Numbered from the stretch's first letter, positions 26,499 to 39,805 are shown. The stretch is DNA of 64,000 nucleotides from Endozoicomonas elysicola (GCF_000710775.1 NZ_JOJP01000001.1:4698232-4762231); one strand, 5' to 3'. Numbers and translations are program-made. Notes: generated from the sequence alone by a model not told the origin.

Positions 26499-29333
26499 TC
26501 AGGCAAATTGACGCTGCTCTCCACTGCCTTCTACATTTTCTACACACCGACCGCAAAGATCAGGGTATGCTTCAATGGTTCCGACATCTTCACGACGGTG
26601 CCAGCAACGATCGCATTTCTTGTGGTCAGACTTTTCGACCAGCACTTTCAGACCAGCCAAATCGGTAGCAGCCGCATCACCTGAATCCGCCAAAGGCCTT
26701 ACCGTTGCTGCTGAGGTAATCAATACAAAGCGCAGCTCATCCCCCAGTCGATCAAGCTTCTCAGCCAGAGCTTCGTCCGCGAAAAGAGTAACCTCCGCTT
26801 CCAGAGAACCGCCGATAGCACCCAAGGCACGAGCATCTTCCAAGGCCTTGTTGACCGCAGTTTTCACCTCCAGAATGGAGTTCCAGTACTCACGACCAAG
26901 TTCGTCACCTTCCAGGCTACTTAACCCTTCATACCAAGTCTCCAGGAAGACTGACTCACCGCGCTTACCTGGAATCGCTCCCCAGATTTCTTCCGAGGTG
27001 AAGCTGATGATGGGTGCCATCCAGCGGGCAAAGGCTTCAATGATATGATACATCGCGGTCTGACAGCTGCGGCGTGCCAGGCTGTCCTGCTGTGTGGTGT
27101 ACTGCCGATCTTTGATGATATCCAGATAGAAACCACCCAGATCCAATGAGCAGAAGTTATGAACTTTCTGATACACAGACAGGAAGTTATAGCTGTTATA
27201 AGCTTCAACCACTTCGTTCTGTAATTTCAGGGTACAATCAACCGCCCACTTATCCAGTGACAGCATATCCTCCCAGGCAACAGCATCCGTTTCCGGATTG
27301 AAACCAGTCAGGTTGGAAAGCAGGAAGCGCGCTGTATTTCGGATACGACGATAACTGTCTGCGGTCCGCTTCAAAATATCATCAGACACCGTCATTTCAG
27401 AGGTGTAGTCGGTGGCAGAAACCCAGAGACGCAGAATATCAGCACCCAGAGACTTGAAGACCTTCTGAGGTGCAATTACATTACCCAGCGACTTGGACAT
27501 TTTCCGGCCGTTAGCATCTACCGTAAAGCCATGAGTCAGCAGCCCTTTATACGGAGGGACTCCATTCATGGCAATACTGGTTTTCAGCGAAGACTGGAAC
27601 CAGCCACGGTGTTGGTCTGAACCTTCAAGATAAAGATCTGCCGGGAATTGCAGTTCTTCACGACGCTCAATAACCGAATAATGAGTGACACCGGAATCAA
27701 ACCAGACATCCAGGGTGTCAGTTACTTTGACGTACTGTTCGGCATCTTCAGCAGAGAGCATGTCAGCAGGTTCCAGATCGAACCAGGCATCCATCCCTTC
27801 CTGTTCAACTTTAAGCGCAACTTTTTCAATCAGCGCCTGAGTATCTGGATGAAGTTCTTCCGTCTCTTTATGGATAAACAGAGCAATAGGCACACCCCAG
27901 GTACGCTGACGGGAGATACACCAGTCCGGGCTCTGGCCCAGCATGGACTCCATCCGGTTACGCCCCCAATCTGGCGTAAAGTCCACGCCCTTCAGTGAGT
28001 CCATTGCCGTATCCAGCAGACGCTCTTTGGTCATGCTGACAAACCACTGAGGCGTCGCACGGAAAATCAGTGGTGTTTTGGTACGCCAGCAATGTGGGTA
28101 GCTGTGAGTCAGCTTCTCTTGAGCCAGCAAACGGTCATTTTCAATCAGGACTTCAACAACTTTCGGGTCAACCTTGTAAACATGCTCACCGGCAAACAGT
28201 TCCACATTAGCGCGGTAGTAACCACTGTCGTCCAGATAGTTCAGTGTACCAATGCCGTATTGACGACCTACATTAAAGTCGTCAACGCCGTGGTCAGGCG
28301 CCGTGTGAACGTTACCGGTACCCGCATCAACGGTAACGTGATCCCCCAGGATCAGCGGCAACTCACGGTTATAAAATGGGTGGGCAACCTTTTTATTTTC
28401 AAAGGCAGCACCTTTGGCACGGGCGATGATGGCGTAGTCTTCAATGCCATAGCGCTGCATGGCGCTTTCCACCAGAGCTTCAGCCAGAATCAAACGAGCA
28501 GGAGCACCATTGATCTGACACTGAACCAGCGCATAATCCAGATCTCCACCCATGCTGACCGCCTGAGAAGATGGCAGCGTCCATGGAGTTGTCGTCCAGA
28601 TAACGACAGCTACCTCACCTTCTCCTTCTGCACTCTCGAAAGTAAAAGCACCTAACAGATCTGCTTCATCAATCGCTGCATAGCGCACGTCGATCTGGGT
28701 AGAGGTTTTATCCTGATACTCAACTTCCGCTTCAGCAAGAGCAGAACCACCCACAACACTCCAGTAAACCGGCTTATAGCCCTTTACCAGATGGCCATTC
28801 TCAGCGATTTTCCCCAAGGCACGAATGATGTCAGCCTCAGTTTGAAAATCCATGGTCAGGTATGGCTTATCCCAGTCACCAAAGATACCCATACGCTTGA
28901 AATCTTCACGCTGACCATCAACCTGTTTCGCCGCATATTCACGGCACTTTTTACGGAAAGTTTTAAAGTCTACCTTATCTCCAGCCTTGCCAAGCATGCC
29001 TTCTACTTTGTGCTCAATAGGCAAACCGTGGCAGTCCCAGCCCGGAACGTAAGGTGCGTCAAAGCCACTCAACGTTTTGGACTTAATAATAATATCTTTG
29101 AGAACTTTGTTAACCGCGTGACCGATATGGATGTCACCATTGGCATAGGGAGGGCCATCGTGAAGGATAAATTTTTCCCGTCCCTGGCTGATCTTGCGAA
29201 TTTCTTCGTAGAGATCCATGTCATACCAGCGCTTGAGCATTTGTGGCTCACGCTGGGCCAGATTGCCGCGCATCGGAAAATCGGTCTGCGGCAAATTCAA
29301 TGTATGCTTGTAGTCGGACTTTTCAGAAGACAT
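26499..29333 (-). CDS. ileS: Isoleucyl-tRNA synthetase
   Basis: This 944-residue class I aminoacyl-tRNA synthetase charges tRNA-Ile with isoleucine. The HIGH motif is at 69-72 (NGDIHIGHA) and KMSKS near residue 608 ([10 protein letters not shown]). The editing (CP1) domain lies between them, with the [11 protein letters not shown] block, and a C-terminal zinc ribbon has two Cys pairs (CDRCW and CGRC). The length and zinc ribbon match the bacterial E. coli-like type, not the mupirocin-resistant type. It lies 33 bases after ribF in the same direction and is followed by its own terminator. Confidence 0.98.
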   Translation of the reverse strand: MSSEKSDYKHTLNLPQTDFPMRGNLAQREPQMLKRWYDMDLYEEIRKISQGREKFILHDGPPYANGDIHIGHAVNKVLKDIIIKSKTLSGFDAPYVPGWDCHGLPIEHKVEGMLGKAGDKVDFKTFRKKCREYAAKQVDGQREDFKRMGIFGDWDKPYLTMDFQTEADIIRALGKIAENGHLVKGYKPVYWSVVGGSALAEAEVEYQDKTSTQIDVRYAAIDEADLLGAFTFESAEGEGEVAVVIWTTTPWTLPSSQAVSMGGDLDYALVQCQINGAPARLILAEALVESAMQRYGIEDYAIIARAKGAAFENKKVAHPFYNRELPLILGDHVTVDAGTGNVHTAPDHGVDDFNVGRQYGIGTLNYLDDSGYYRANVELFAGEHVYKVDPKVVEVLIENDRLLAQEKLTHSYPHCWRTKTPLIFRATPQWFVSMTKERLLDTAMDSLKGVDFTPDWGRNRMESMLGQSPDWCISRQRTWGVPIALFIHKETEELHPDTQALIEKVALKVEQEGMDAWFDLEPADMLSAEDAEQYVKVTDTLDVWFDSGVTHYSVIERREELQFPADLYLEGSDQHRGWFQSSLKTSIAMNGVPPYKGLLTHGFTVDANGRKMSKSLGNVIAPQKVFKSLGADILRLWVSATDYTSEMTVSDDILKRTADSYRRIRNTARFLLSNLTGFNPETDAVAWEDMLSLDKWAVDCTLKLQNEVVEAYNSYNFLSVYQKVHNFCSLDLGGFYLDIIKDRQYTTQQDSLARRSCQTAMYHIIEAFARWMAPIISFTSEEIWGAIPGKRGESVFLETWYEGLSSLEGDELGREYWNSILEVKTAVNKALEDARALGAIGGSLEAEVTLFADEALAEKLDRLGDELRFVLITSAATVRPLADSGDAAATDLAGLKVLVEKSDHKKCDRCWHRREDVGTIEAYPDLCGRCVENVEGSGEQRQFA

Positions 29334-29366
29334 AAGTTGTTTACCGGAATCTCTACGAACTAATCA

Positions 29367-30299
29367 CTACGGCGATTCATTAATAAAAAGCTTGCGGGCT
29401 ACTTCGATATCATTAGCAATCGCAGCCCGCAAGGCTTCAAGCGATTCAAATTTCTGTTCATCCCTGATTTTCTCAACAAACTCTACCCGCAAGGTCCGAT
29501 CATACAGATCTCCCTTGAAATCGAGCATATGTACTTCAAGCAGAGGTTTTACTCCGGATACGGATGGCCTTATGCCCAAATTGGCAACCGCATTAAAACG
29601 ATGACCATCGACCAGTGTACGAACAGCAAACACGCCCTGCAAAGGCAGACGCCGACGACACACCCTGATGTTCGCCGTGGGAAAACCAAGTGTTCTGCCC
29701 AACTGTTGCCCCTTCACCACTCTTCCAATCATGGTAAATGGCCTGCCAAGCATATGTTCAGCTTCTGCGAACTCATTTTCAGCCAGGGCATTACGAATAC
29801 GGGTACTGCTGATACGCCCCTGCTGCATTAATACGGTCTGGGTATCACAGATTTCAAACCCATATCGCTCTCCCATCATTTCCAGGTGAGAGAAATCTCC
29901 TTTGCGGTCACAGCCATAGCGGAAGTCATCGCCCACAATTAGATAGCGAATATCCAGACCTTCCACCAATGCACGCAACACAAAATCATCGGCACTGAGA
30001 CTGCGAAGCCGGTCATTGAAAGGCAGACAGAGCACCTGATCAACATGATTTTCCGCCAGCAATTCCAGTTTTTCCCGAAGACTGGATAATCTTGGCGGAG
30101 CAGCATCGCCCTGAAAATACTCTCTGGGCTGGGGCTCAAAGGTGATGACACAAACCTTGGCATTCAGCTCAAAAGCCTGTTGTTTCAGGGCCTCAAGAAT
30201 GGTCCTGTGGCCCACATGCACACCATCAAAATTACCGATGGTGGCCACGCATCTCTGATGTTCTGGCCTGATATTGTGCAACCCGCGGATCAACTGCAT
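29367..30299 (-). CDS. ribF: Bifunctional riboflavin kinase / FAD synthetase
   Basis: This 310-residue enzyme converts riboflavin to FMN and then to FAD. The N-terminal adenylyltransferase domain shows the nucleotide-binding motif TIGNFDGVHVGHR, and ISSTRIRNAL follows near the domain end. The C-terminal kinase domain has the PTANIR motif (GRTLGFPTANIR), in which Thr and Asn bind Mg-ATP, and the final helix with ALRAAIANDIEVAR. It lies directly upstream of ileS, the conserved arrangement. The gene upstream in relatives is murJ, but here a plus-strand giant gene separates the two. Confidence 0.97.
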   Translation of the reverse strand: MQLIRGLHNIRPEHQRCVATIGNFDGVHVGHRTILEALKQQAFELNAKVCVITFEPQPREYFQGDAAPPRLSSLREKLELLAENHVDQVLCLPFNDRLRSLSADDFVLRALVEGLDIRYLIVGDDFRYGCDRKGDFSHLEMMGERYGFEICDTQTVLMQQGRISSTRIRNALAENEFAEAEHMLGRPFTMIGRVVKGQQLGRTLGFPTANIRVCRRRLPLQGVFAVRTLVDGHRFNAVANLGIRPSVSGVKPLLEVHMLDFKGDLYDRTLRVEFVEKIRDEQKFESLEALRAAIANDIEVARKLFINESP

Positions 30300-30635
30300 G
30301 GAGAGGCTCAGACTCCCTTACTTCCTGTATTCAACCGGTGTTTACCAGAGCCCGCCCTTTCTGACGAAGCTGGCTTAACGACGAAGCGGAGCAGTATACC
30401 CCAGCAGGTTCCATGGGTCACTGAGTTGATATTCTTTAACTTGCGTAACCTGACAGTCTGAATAACTGATCAACTTTTCAAAAACTACAAATCAACGAAC
30501 CCAATCACTAAAGCAAAGAAGTGTACGTTCTAAATGAAAAAACCCCCTTAATCCCCGACTGCTCTGGAGAAATATCTATACTCTGCCAACAAAAAGTAAA
30601 AAACATACAGTAATTACAGGTTATGGATTGAGAGA
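30300..30635. other. Divergent spacer between ribF and the 1307-residue gene
   Basis: These 336 bases must serve ribF (leftward) and the large gene (rightward). The right half becomes AT-rich. No near-consensus promoter pair, operator or repeat was found by eye. The ATG at 30636 is preceded by a modest purine-rich GAGAGA site. Confidence 0.45.
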
Positions 30636-33600
30636 ATGTATTCTTTTCCAAGTTACCAAACAGCAGTTAATAATGCTTCCAACTTCCAAACGAGCACCTC
30701 ACTGACTACACCCCATATCTTCACCGGTCAGGCTATAAGTCAATTCTCCCAGTACAATACATCAAACACACCATTAGGCTCATATCAAATCAGGGATTCA
30801 GCGCCAACCAAACAATATATTCCATCTTCAAATGTACTTCTGCCGCAGGTATTAAATCATCAATCATCTGGCATCCCCCGCCAAGTTCAACCACTCCCAT
30901 TACCCTACCTACTACCACCCGTGCCACATCCCCCGTCTTACTTTCACACTGGTATACACCCCCCCCACACATACATACCTGGTTCTCTACCAATACCAGC
31001 CGCTACTACAACGCCTGAACAGGGCATTCAAGCACCTATAGCTTTACCATACCTTCGAGAGCCACCTCCAAGCTACCCCGTTTCTACCATTACCAACCAC
31101 GCTAATTTGGTACAGACTTATAGGGCGACAGATTACTCAGCGATGAGCATACGTTACATACAATGCCAAGCTATGCTGCCTTCGACTCATGAACCAGCCC
31201 CCCAACAGACCACTACCCAAAAAGCACAACCACTGAATGCTGATGCTAAAGAGTTTATCCCAAAGAGCCTGTGTCTCTTAGATCAAATACATCCCTCCTC
31301 CACCTCTTCCACACCGGCCACAATAAAAAAAGACAAAGAAGAAAAAAGCCCAGAAACCACTGCTTATAAAACGCAGGAAAACCATCAGTCTAAGCACCAC
31401 TCTGGCGCTGAAATACCCCGATTGATAAAAGTACAAGATACAACGAAACAATTATTTCCAGCAGAAACAATCCACAGCAACCGTGTAGTGTCCTCCGGCC
31501 TAGAACAAGAAGTCTGTTTGTTGGATACATCCACGGACACCCCATATACCGTTCAACAATCACCCTCAGAAACAAAAGCCCCTCCCACAGAGACGTCTCA
31601 AGAAAGTGAAGAAGGGCAAAAGTCTGGCACTATTCGTAGAGAAACCATGACAATAGTTACAACTGAACAGCAACCTCTTCCAGAACTACCTGAAGCAATA
31701 CAAGAACAAGATCAACCTCAGGTAAAGACAGCCCGGAGTATTTGTATAACGAGTCCTACAGAAGGTATTCCCCCCACAAACTCAGTGAATAAAAAAGAGA
31801 CTGACATAGGAAAAAAAGTATCAGAAACTACTATTCAGGAAATAACGCCTGAAATACTGATACCTCCCCCAGCCAAATTGAAAGGTAGATTAGACCAGCA
31901 AATAGCTCTTTTATATTGCCGTGGAATAAGACTCCCCCATTATGATGAGACAGGCCTTGCTGCCAATCTGGCTTTGCTAGCCGATTTAGGCACGCCTGAA
32001 AGCTGCTTCACTAGAAAAGACACAACACAGATTAAAGAGAGAAGCACTACAGTAGAAAAACTATCAGAACACATCAAAGACCATCCGGACTTTAAAAAAA
32101 TAGTGACTGATCTAAAAAGGTTTTTCCAAACAATGGGAGACTTTGGAATGGTAGCTCAGGCATTTGCACAAACACCATCGGCAGAGAGCCTAATCAATCA
32201 AACCATGGTTCTTCAGTTTCCCTTTACTAATCCACACGAACTTTCTGCATCATTAGGCCCTTTTCTCCCTCCTATACATTTTTTATTCTGTGCGACAGAA
32301 AGTATTTTAATTGATCTTCAATCTCAAAGCTCAAGAATCAAAAAACCTGTAAAGCTAAGCAACCTGAATGTTATAAGACACTTGACAAACATAATCAAAA
32401 TTCTTGAGTTCACCTTCCAAAGTAAACTGCAGCAACTCACTGAAGCCTTAAAATCCACTGAAAATAATGACAGTTATCATAAAGACATTTTACTGCATGT
32501 AAAATTTATTGTTCAGCTAGTACTTACAGGTACACATTGCTATGGAAGCAGTGCCTCCGACCGGGAAACACAAGCAATGATTGATATGCTGGATTTATTT
32601 ATCTCTCATGCTCATCTCGCAGAGCAAAAAAAAGATGAGTTTCCAGACTTATTTTTTAAGTTTGTTGAGCTCATCGTAGCCTTAATACAAGAAAAAAAGA
32701 TTACTGACATATTAGCTGGACTAGAAACAATTCATGAAGAAAAAGCAAAAAAAACTCATGATGTATATTTGAAACCATTCCATATACGCCACCTTAATAC
32801 TCAAAGACTTTTATTGTCTGCAATACAAATGGCACAGAGAAAAGCTTCGCGACCTGCTTTGGTATCTTCAATTCTTCTAGCTTGCTCAAGGAGTAATCTA
32901 TTTAGCCCTAGAAACACTGCCATCTTTGATCAGCCTTATATAAATGAATACACAGAGACTCTTCTCCACCTGACAACTAGGCTTATTCATTTACTTCAGG
33001 AGGGACCTCTGCTCCCCTTCTCATCACATAGAGCATTAGCTAAGGCAGTAAAGGATAAATGGCTTCCAAGCCTGAGCTGCAATATCCCAAAACTAATGGG
33101 AAGAAAAATTCCAGATAAACATAACCCACAGGAAATTTTAGCTGGAGAGTGGACTTTGACTGCGCCATTTCCAGCCAATCAAAACAAAGAGCTCTTAGAT
33201 ACTCTTATAATGCGGCTAAGAGAGTTAGCCAAAGAGTCTGAAAAAGCCAATGCCGCATTTGCAAACGAAAAGCAGAACCATGATAGAATCAAAGCAGAGG
33301 TTAAGGAGCTACTCGATAGCTGGGAAGCTGACTCAACGATCACAGGAGCCCCTCTCGATACTGCGCGCAGAACTGCAGAAAACGACGACCTGCGAACAAA
33401 CACCTCCCCCCCAGAGCTTTCTTTAAAACAAACAAAAGGACCTACCGACAACTCCAGCCAAAACACTTCACTTTCAGTTGAAACTGATCAAGTCAAACAG
33501 CCCTCAGATAATGTAACCGAAAGAGCACCTGAATCCAGAGATACGCACCCCAGTAGTCCAACTGACATCGCAAATAAGCATCCATTGCATCAGTTAGAAT

Positions 33601-34559
33601 CAAGCCCCCAAAAGCATCAAAAACAGGCACTTTCCACTGACTCACCCAGAAAGTTTCTACCTCATCAGACCTGCGGAGAAAAAATCAATGAGAAGCAACG
33701 CCTGAAAGACTTATGTTTACAGGCGGCAAGTAATCTTCCCTTTCCCGAAATGTCAAAAGAGCTAGAATCCATAGACCCCTTAGCAACAAGACACCCCATC
33801 CTAAGATTCTGGCAATGTGCCGATATCGCTACGCGTTTATTAGAAGTAAACAAAGAAGGCCTTGCTCAGCTACATGTAAAAATATGCACTATAAACAGTC
33901 TATACAACCTTACACTCCTGACCCTGCAGCACTTACCACAGAATCCCCCCATGAGAAATGCTGCTTTACTCTGGCTCGATACTTATTTTCCCAACCAGGA
34001 ACTTTCTGAAAGCCCGCTTCTACTCTTAAGCCAGGGTATAGAAGATAGCGTCATAAAAAAAAGCACTCTTTGCATTAGCAATATATTGCAATTACTACAA
34101 CATGCTCTATGGAATGGCCAATACTTATTTAATGCGGCTCAAAAGCTGGGACATACCCAATCACAGCTTGCTTCCCACTTTTGCGTGAGCTCCATTGATG
34201 ACCTCAGACAGAGATTCGAACATATCATTGCTGCTCTAGGTATGCTTACAGCCTTCGAAGCAACACTCACCCAGCCAATTTTCGTGTGTGAGTTGTTTAC
34301 AGCAAGGGAGCACATTTTAGACAGCCTTGGACTAGGCCCAAGAGATCATAGGAACATAATTTCAAAGCCACCAAGCCAGATAAAAAAAGACTTTCGTAAT
34401 GCAATTGCCATTATCAATGCCAACAAACATTTCTTTGAAGCTCATAATGCAAGTCACGGAGCAACTTTATCGATTGACAGTCATCAATTAAGAGTTCAGC
34501 TAACTTCTTTCAGTGAACAGTTTTTAACAAAAAAATCAATCTCTAGAAGCGCTTCCTGA
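30636..34559 (+). CDS. Large Pro-rich protein of unknown function (1307 residues)
   Basis: I do not recognise this protein. Residues 1-430 are Pro/Thr/Gln/Ser-rich and predicted disordered, with short runs such as LPLPYLLPPVPHPPSYF. Residues about 435-900 look helical (Leu-rich, for example around FVELIVALIQEKK); about 900-1010 is again low-complexity with Ser, Thr, Gln and Pro; about 1015-1307 is helical. There is no signal peptide and no membrane helix. Architecture and composition recall the 2285-residue gene at 17062, and both contain a P-x-P-A-K-L-K string before a helical part, but real homology is unproven. It stands alone on the plus strand between murJ and ribF, which are adjacent in relatives, so it was probably inserted there. 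Confidence 0.8.
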   Translation: MYSFPSYQTAVNNASNFQTSTSLTTPHIFTGQAISQFSQYNTSNTPLGSYQIRDSAPTKQYIPSSNVLLPQVLNHQSSGIPRQVQPLPLPYLLPPVPHPPSYFHTGIHPPHTYIPGSLPIPAATTTPEQGIQAPIALPYLREPPPSYPVSTITNHANLVQTYRATDYSAMSIRYIQCQAMLPSTHEPAPQQTTTQKAQPLNADAKEFIPKSLCLLDQIHPSSTSSTPATIKKDKEEKSPETTAYKTQENHQSKHHSGAEIPRLIKVQDTTKQLFPAETIHSNRVVSSGLEQEVCLLDTSTDTPYTVQQSPSETKAPPTETSQESEEGQKSGTIRRETMTIVTTEQQPLPELPEAIQEQDQPQVKTARSICITSPTEGIPPTNSVNKKETDIGKKVSETTIQEITPEILIPPPAKLKGRLDQQIALLYCRGIRLPHYDETGLAANLALLADLGTPESCFTRKDTTQIKERSTTVEKLSEHIKDHPDFKKIVTDLKRFFQTMGDFGMVAQAFAQTPSAESLINQTMVLQFPFTNPHELSASLGPFLPPIHFLFCATESILIDLQSQSSRIKKPVKLSNLNVIRHLTNIIKILEFTFQSKLQQLTEALKSTENNDSYHKDILLHVKFIVQLVLTGTHCYGSSASDRETQAMIDMLDLFISHAHLAEQKKDEFPDLFFKFVELIVALIQEKKITDILAGLETIHEEKAKKTHDVYLKPFHIRHLNTQRLLLSAIQMAQRKASRPALVSSILLACSRSNLFSPRNTAIFDQPYINEYTETLLHLTTRLIHLLQEGPLLPFSSHRALAKAVKDKWLPSLSCNIPKLMGRKIPDKHNPQEILAGEWTLTAPFPANQNKELLDTLIMRLRELAKESEKANAAFANEKQNHDRIKAEVKELLDSWEADSTITGAPLDTARRTAENDDLRTNTSPPELSLKQTKGPTDNSSQNTSLSVETDQVKQPSDNVTERAPESRDTHPSSPTDIANKHPLHQLESSPQKHQKQALSTDSPRKFLPHQTCGEKINEKQRLKDLCLQAASNLPFPEMSKELESIDPLATRHPILRFWQCADIATRLLEVNKEGLAQLHVKICTINSLYNLTLLTLQHLPQNPPMRNAALLWLDTYFPNQELSESPLLLLSQGIEDSVIKKSTLCISNILQLLQHALWNGQYLFNAAQKLGHTQSQLASHFCVSSIDDLRQRFEHIIAALGMLTAFEATLTQPIFVCELFTAREHILDSLGLGPRDHRNIISKPPSQIKKDFRNAIAIINANKHFFEAHNASHGATLSIDSHQLRVQLTSFSEQFLTKKSISRSAS

Positions 34560-34599
34560 AACAAATTAATGCGAATCAGGAAGCGAAAGTAGAAAGCCA

Positions 34600-36177
34600 T
34601 TAATGCCTGAAGTGCTTTGGCCTGACACCACTAACTAGCAGCACAATGATATAAACCAGTATCCCGGACAGCACCAACAGGCCTGTCTGGGATACCCGCT
34701 CCCATAGTGACCAGACCAGCCACTTCTCGATATCTGCAGCCAGCCAGAACAGGGTTGCTGCCATAGCCAGATTGGCAACCAGCAGCCGGGCAAAATAGAC
34801 CAACCAACCATTCGCGGGCCGATAAACATCAGACTGCTTTAAACCACGATAAAGCAAACCGGCATTCAGAAAAGCTGACAGGGTCGTAGCCAAGGCCAGC
34901 CCCGCATGTTGAAGCGGGAATACCAGAATCAGGTTAAAGATCATATTGGCCACCATCGCCTTAATGGCAATTTTTACTGGTGTTTTGGTATCCTGTCGAG
35001 CGAAATAACCAGGAGCCAACACCTTGATCAGCATAAAAGCGATGATACCGAGAGAATATGCTTTCAAGCTCATGGCAGCCATCAGAACATCCCGGTCCGT
35101 CATTTCACCATAATCAAACAGTGTCGCAATCAGTGGGCCTGCAAGAATAAATAGAGCTACTGCTGCAGGAACCCCAATCAGCAATACCAGCCGGATTGCC
35201 CAATCCAGTGTTCTTGAGAAGTGTCTGCTATCGGCTTCAGCATGCCGGGTTGAAAGGCTTGGCAGGATCACTGTTGCAATGGCAATACCAAAAACGCCAA
35301 GTGGAAGCTCGGACAAACGATCCGAGTAATAAAGCCAGGAAACGCTACCCGTTTGCAGAAACGATGCCAGCACAGTATCCAATAACAGATTGATTTGACT
35401 GACCGATACACCAAACAGTGCAGGTATCATCAGTTTCATAATCCGCCGGGTTCCTTCGTGTTGAGGCCCCCACTTGGGAGCAGGCAGCAAACGAATCTGC
35501 AAAAGAAAGGGAACCTGCAACAGCAGTTGAGAAATACCTGCAATTGCCACTCCCCAGGCTAATGCCATCACTGGCTCAGCAAACCATGGAGTGAGCAGAA
35601 GGGTAGAACCAATCAAACTGAGATTAAGCAGTACCGGAGTAAATGCCGGAACTGCAAAACGCCCATAGGTGTTAAGAATGGAACCCGCCAATGCGGTTAA
35701 GGAAATCAGCAGCAGGTAGGGAAATGTAATACGCAACATTTCACCAGCAAGGGCCAGCTTTTCCGGTTCACTGATAAAGCCTGGTGCAAACAGCCTGATT
35801 AACAGTGGTGCAGATAAAACACCCAGAACAGTCACAAGCACCAGTGTGCCCGCCAAAGTTCCACTGACTCGGCTAACCAACTCCCGGACATCTCCAAAAC
35901 TCCGCTGAGTGCGATATTCCGATAATACGGGCACAAAAGCCTGGGAAAATGCGCCCTCGGCAAAAAGGCGGCGAAGAAAGTTCGGTATCTTAAAAGCCAC
36001 AAAAAAGGCATCAGCCGAAGCCGTAGAGCCAAAATAGCCAGCAACCACCACATCTCTGGCCAGACCAAGCACTCGAGAAAGCATGGTCATAATTCCCACC
36101 ACCAGGCTTGACCTCAGCAACCCGGACTTTTTCTGCTTGGGCTGATTAGATGGTGGACTGTTTTCGGAGTCGATCAT
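34600..36177 (-). CDS. murJ: Lipid II flippase MurJ (MviN)
   Basis: This 525-residue polytopic membrane protein of the MOP superfamily flips lipid II for peptidoglycan synthesis. The N-terminal block MTMLSRVLGLARDVVVAGYFG and the following ADAFFVAFKIPNFLRRLFAEGAFSQAFVP are strongly diagnostic. About 14 hydrophobic helices are visible. A basic N-terminal tail of about 20 residues precedes the first helix. It lies convergent to the giant gene (40 bases between stops) and divergent from rpsT, whose neighbourhood is conserved. Confidence 0.97.
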   Translation of the reverse strand: MIDSENSPPSNQPKQKKSGLLRSSLVVGIMTMLSRVLGLARDVVVAGYFGSTASADAFFVAFKIPNFLRRLFAEGAFSQAFVPVLSEYRTQRSFGDVRELVSRVSGTLAGTLVLVTVLGVLSAPLLIRLFAPGFISEPEKLALAGEMLRITFPYLLLISLTALAGSILNTYGRFAVPAFTPVLLNLSLIGSTLLLTPWFAEPVMALAWGVAIAGISQLLLQVPFLLQIRLLPAPKWGPQHEGTRRIMKLMIPALFGVSVSQINLLLDTVLASFLQTGSVSWLYYSDRLSELPLGVFGIAIATVILPSLSTRHAEADSRHFSRTLDWAIRLVLLIGVPAAVALFILAGPLIATLFDYGEMTDRDVLMAAMSLKAYSLGIIAFMLIKVLAPGYFARQDTKTPVKIAIKAMVANMIFNLILVFPLQHAGLALATTLSAFLNAGLLYRGLKQSDVYRPANGWLVYFARLLVANLAMAATLFWLAADIEKWLVWSLWERVSQTGLLVLSGILVYIIVLLVSGVRPKHFRH

Positions 36178-36353
36178 TTCAAGACTTAATTAAAAAGTAT
36201 AAGAATAAACAGATCATCATATCCAACGTAATAGCGGTTTGCCCACGATATTTCTTAAACTGTATACAAACAAGCTCTGAGAAACGCCTTGCACAGACTT
36301 ATAAAAAACGCCCCAATCCGGCAGATTCAAAGCTCCACAGGCAGTATGTCGTA

Positions 36354-36382
36354 TTGACAAGCACCCGCTAAATCGGCATAGT
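36354..36382 (+). promoter_or_regulatory. Sigma-70-type promoter for rpsT
   Basis: A perfect -35 (TTGACA, 36354-36359), 17-base spacer and -10 CATAGT (36377-36382, 4 of 6) point at rpsT. They imply a leader of about 155 bases, compatible with the known translational self-control of S20. The rest of the murJ-rpsT spacer (36178-36545) shows no other clear element. Confidence 0.7.
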
Positions 36383-36545
36383 TCCGCGACTAAATAGCCT
36401 TGAGCTAAATGAAAGTGGGATATGGGCTGACAATGTCTTACCCGGGATATTGGCAGTAACTGCGGCAAACAACCTATTCCATGCAGGGTGCCCCTAAGCC
36501 GCCCTGAGACAACCCCAAACAAATTGATTTTCCAGGAGCACCGAA

Positions 36546-36815
36546 ATGGCTAACTCTCCTTCTGCACGTAAGCGCGCCCGTCAGGCTGAAGACCGTCGTC
36601 AGCATAACGCCAGCCTGCGTTCTATGGTTCGTACTTCTATCAAGAAAGTAATCAAAGCAATCGACGGCAAAGACGTTGAAGCTGCTCAGGCTGCATTAAC
36701 TGCAGCTGTGCCTGTCATCGACCGTATGGCTGACAAGGGCATTATCCACAAGAACAAGGCTGCTCGTCATAAGAGCCGCCTGAACGCTCAGGTTAAGGCT
36801 CTGGCTACTGCCTAA
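36546..36815 (+). CDS. rpsT: 30S ribosomal protein S20
   Basis: This 89-residue very basic protein begins [21 protein letters not shown] and carries the S20 helical bundle, including the [11 protein letters not shown] block near the C-terminus. It binds 16S rRNA in the body of the small subunit. A strong AGGAG lies before the ATG. Codon choice is typical of highly expressed genes (for example CGT/CGC for Arg). It is single-gene and followed by a strong shared terminator. Confidence 0.98.
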   Translation: MANSPSARKRARQAEDRRQHNASLRSMVRTSIKKVIKAIDGKDVEAAQAALTAAVPVIDRMADKGIIHKNKAARHKSRLNAQVKALATA

Positions 36816-36851
36816 GTCTCCCTGATACTGACAGCCATTCTGTACTGTCAG

Positions 36852-36889
36852 GACATAAAAAAACCGGCAATGGCCGGTTTTTTTATGTC
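36852..36889. terminator. Bidirectional terminator between rpsT and proB
   Basis: A 17-base perfect stem (GACATAAAAAAACCGGC / GCCGGTTTTTTTATGTC) with a 4-base loop lies between convergent rpsT and proB. Each strand reads a GC-rich core followed by seven T, so it serves both genes. Confidence 0.93.
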
Positions 36890-36895
36890 TCGCTA

Positions 36896-39222
<2,327 letters not shown>

Positions 39223-39377
39223 CTAACTCTCCTGCAACAACAATTGCAGCGATACCAGCCATCTGCAATGCCTGCAGATAAACTCTGAGCTACCTATGGA
39301 CAACCATGAGTGGCGTTCCAATAAATAAGCAAAACCTATCTGGAGGCACTGTCTGGTATAACAGAACCTAATACACA

Positions 39378-39401
39378 AAAGCCCCGCGATAGCGGGGCTT
39401 T
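39378..39401 (-). terminator. Terminator after rpmA
   Basis: A 10-base perfect stem (AAAGCCCCGC / GCGGGGCTTT) with a 4-base loop stands between rpmA and obgE, about 50 bases after the rpmA stop. On the minus strand it ends in TTTT. It may partly separate ribosomal protein transcription from obgE. Confidence 0.8.
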
Positions 39402-39451
39402 CAGGGGAGCCGTCAGCAATCATCAGATAACCACTGACGACCCAAACGCCA

Positions 39452-39709
39452 TTATGCAGCGGCTACGCTGACATACTTGCGCTTCTTTGGACCTTTCACT
39501 TCAAACACGACTTTGCCGTCGGCTTTAGCGAACAGAGTGTGATCCTTACCGATACCTACGTTAGCACCAGCGTGGAACTTGGTACCACGCTGACGAACGA
39601 TGATGGCACCCGCCTGGATAGCCTGACCGCCAAAGATTTTGACACCAAGGCGTTTACTTTCTGAGTCGCGACCGTTACGGGTACTACCGCCAGCTTTTTT
39701 GTGAGCCAT
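39452..39709 (-). CDS. rpmA: 50S ribosomal protein L27
   Basis: This 85-residue protein starts [16 protein letters not shown], the hallmark of L27, whose N-terminal arm reaches the peptidyl transferase centre. The motif [20 protein letters not shown] follows. No N-terminal cleavage extension of the Firmicutes kind is present. It lies 96 bases after rplU in the standard rplU-rpmA-obgE order. Confidence 0.98.
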   Translation of the reverse strand: MAHKKAGGSTRNGRDSESKRLGVKIFGGQAIQAGAIIVRQRGTKFHAGANVGIGKDHTLFAKADGKVVFEVKGPKKRKYVSVAAA

Positions 39710-39805
39710 CTTGCTCTCCTTTTATCCCGGACCTGTCGCCAGCTACCACACCAGAGACCGTCCTTAGAAGTGTTAAACAGATCCGAACGGATCCATCAGC
39801 AATAA

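Noticed and set aside
30180-30461. A 93-residue plus-strand frame across the ribF start
   Set aside because: It is antisense to the conserved ribF start and has no domain or start signal.
34550-34585. A 10-base inverted repeat (CGCTTCCTGA / TCAGGAAGCG) at the end of the 1307-residue gene, considered as a terminator
   Set aside because: It has a 16-base loop and no T run on either strand, so termination activity is doubtful.
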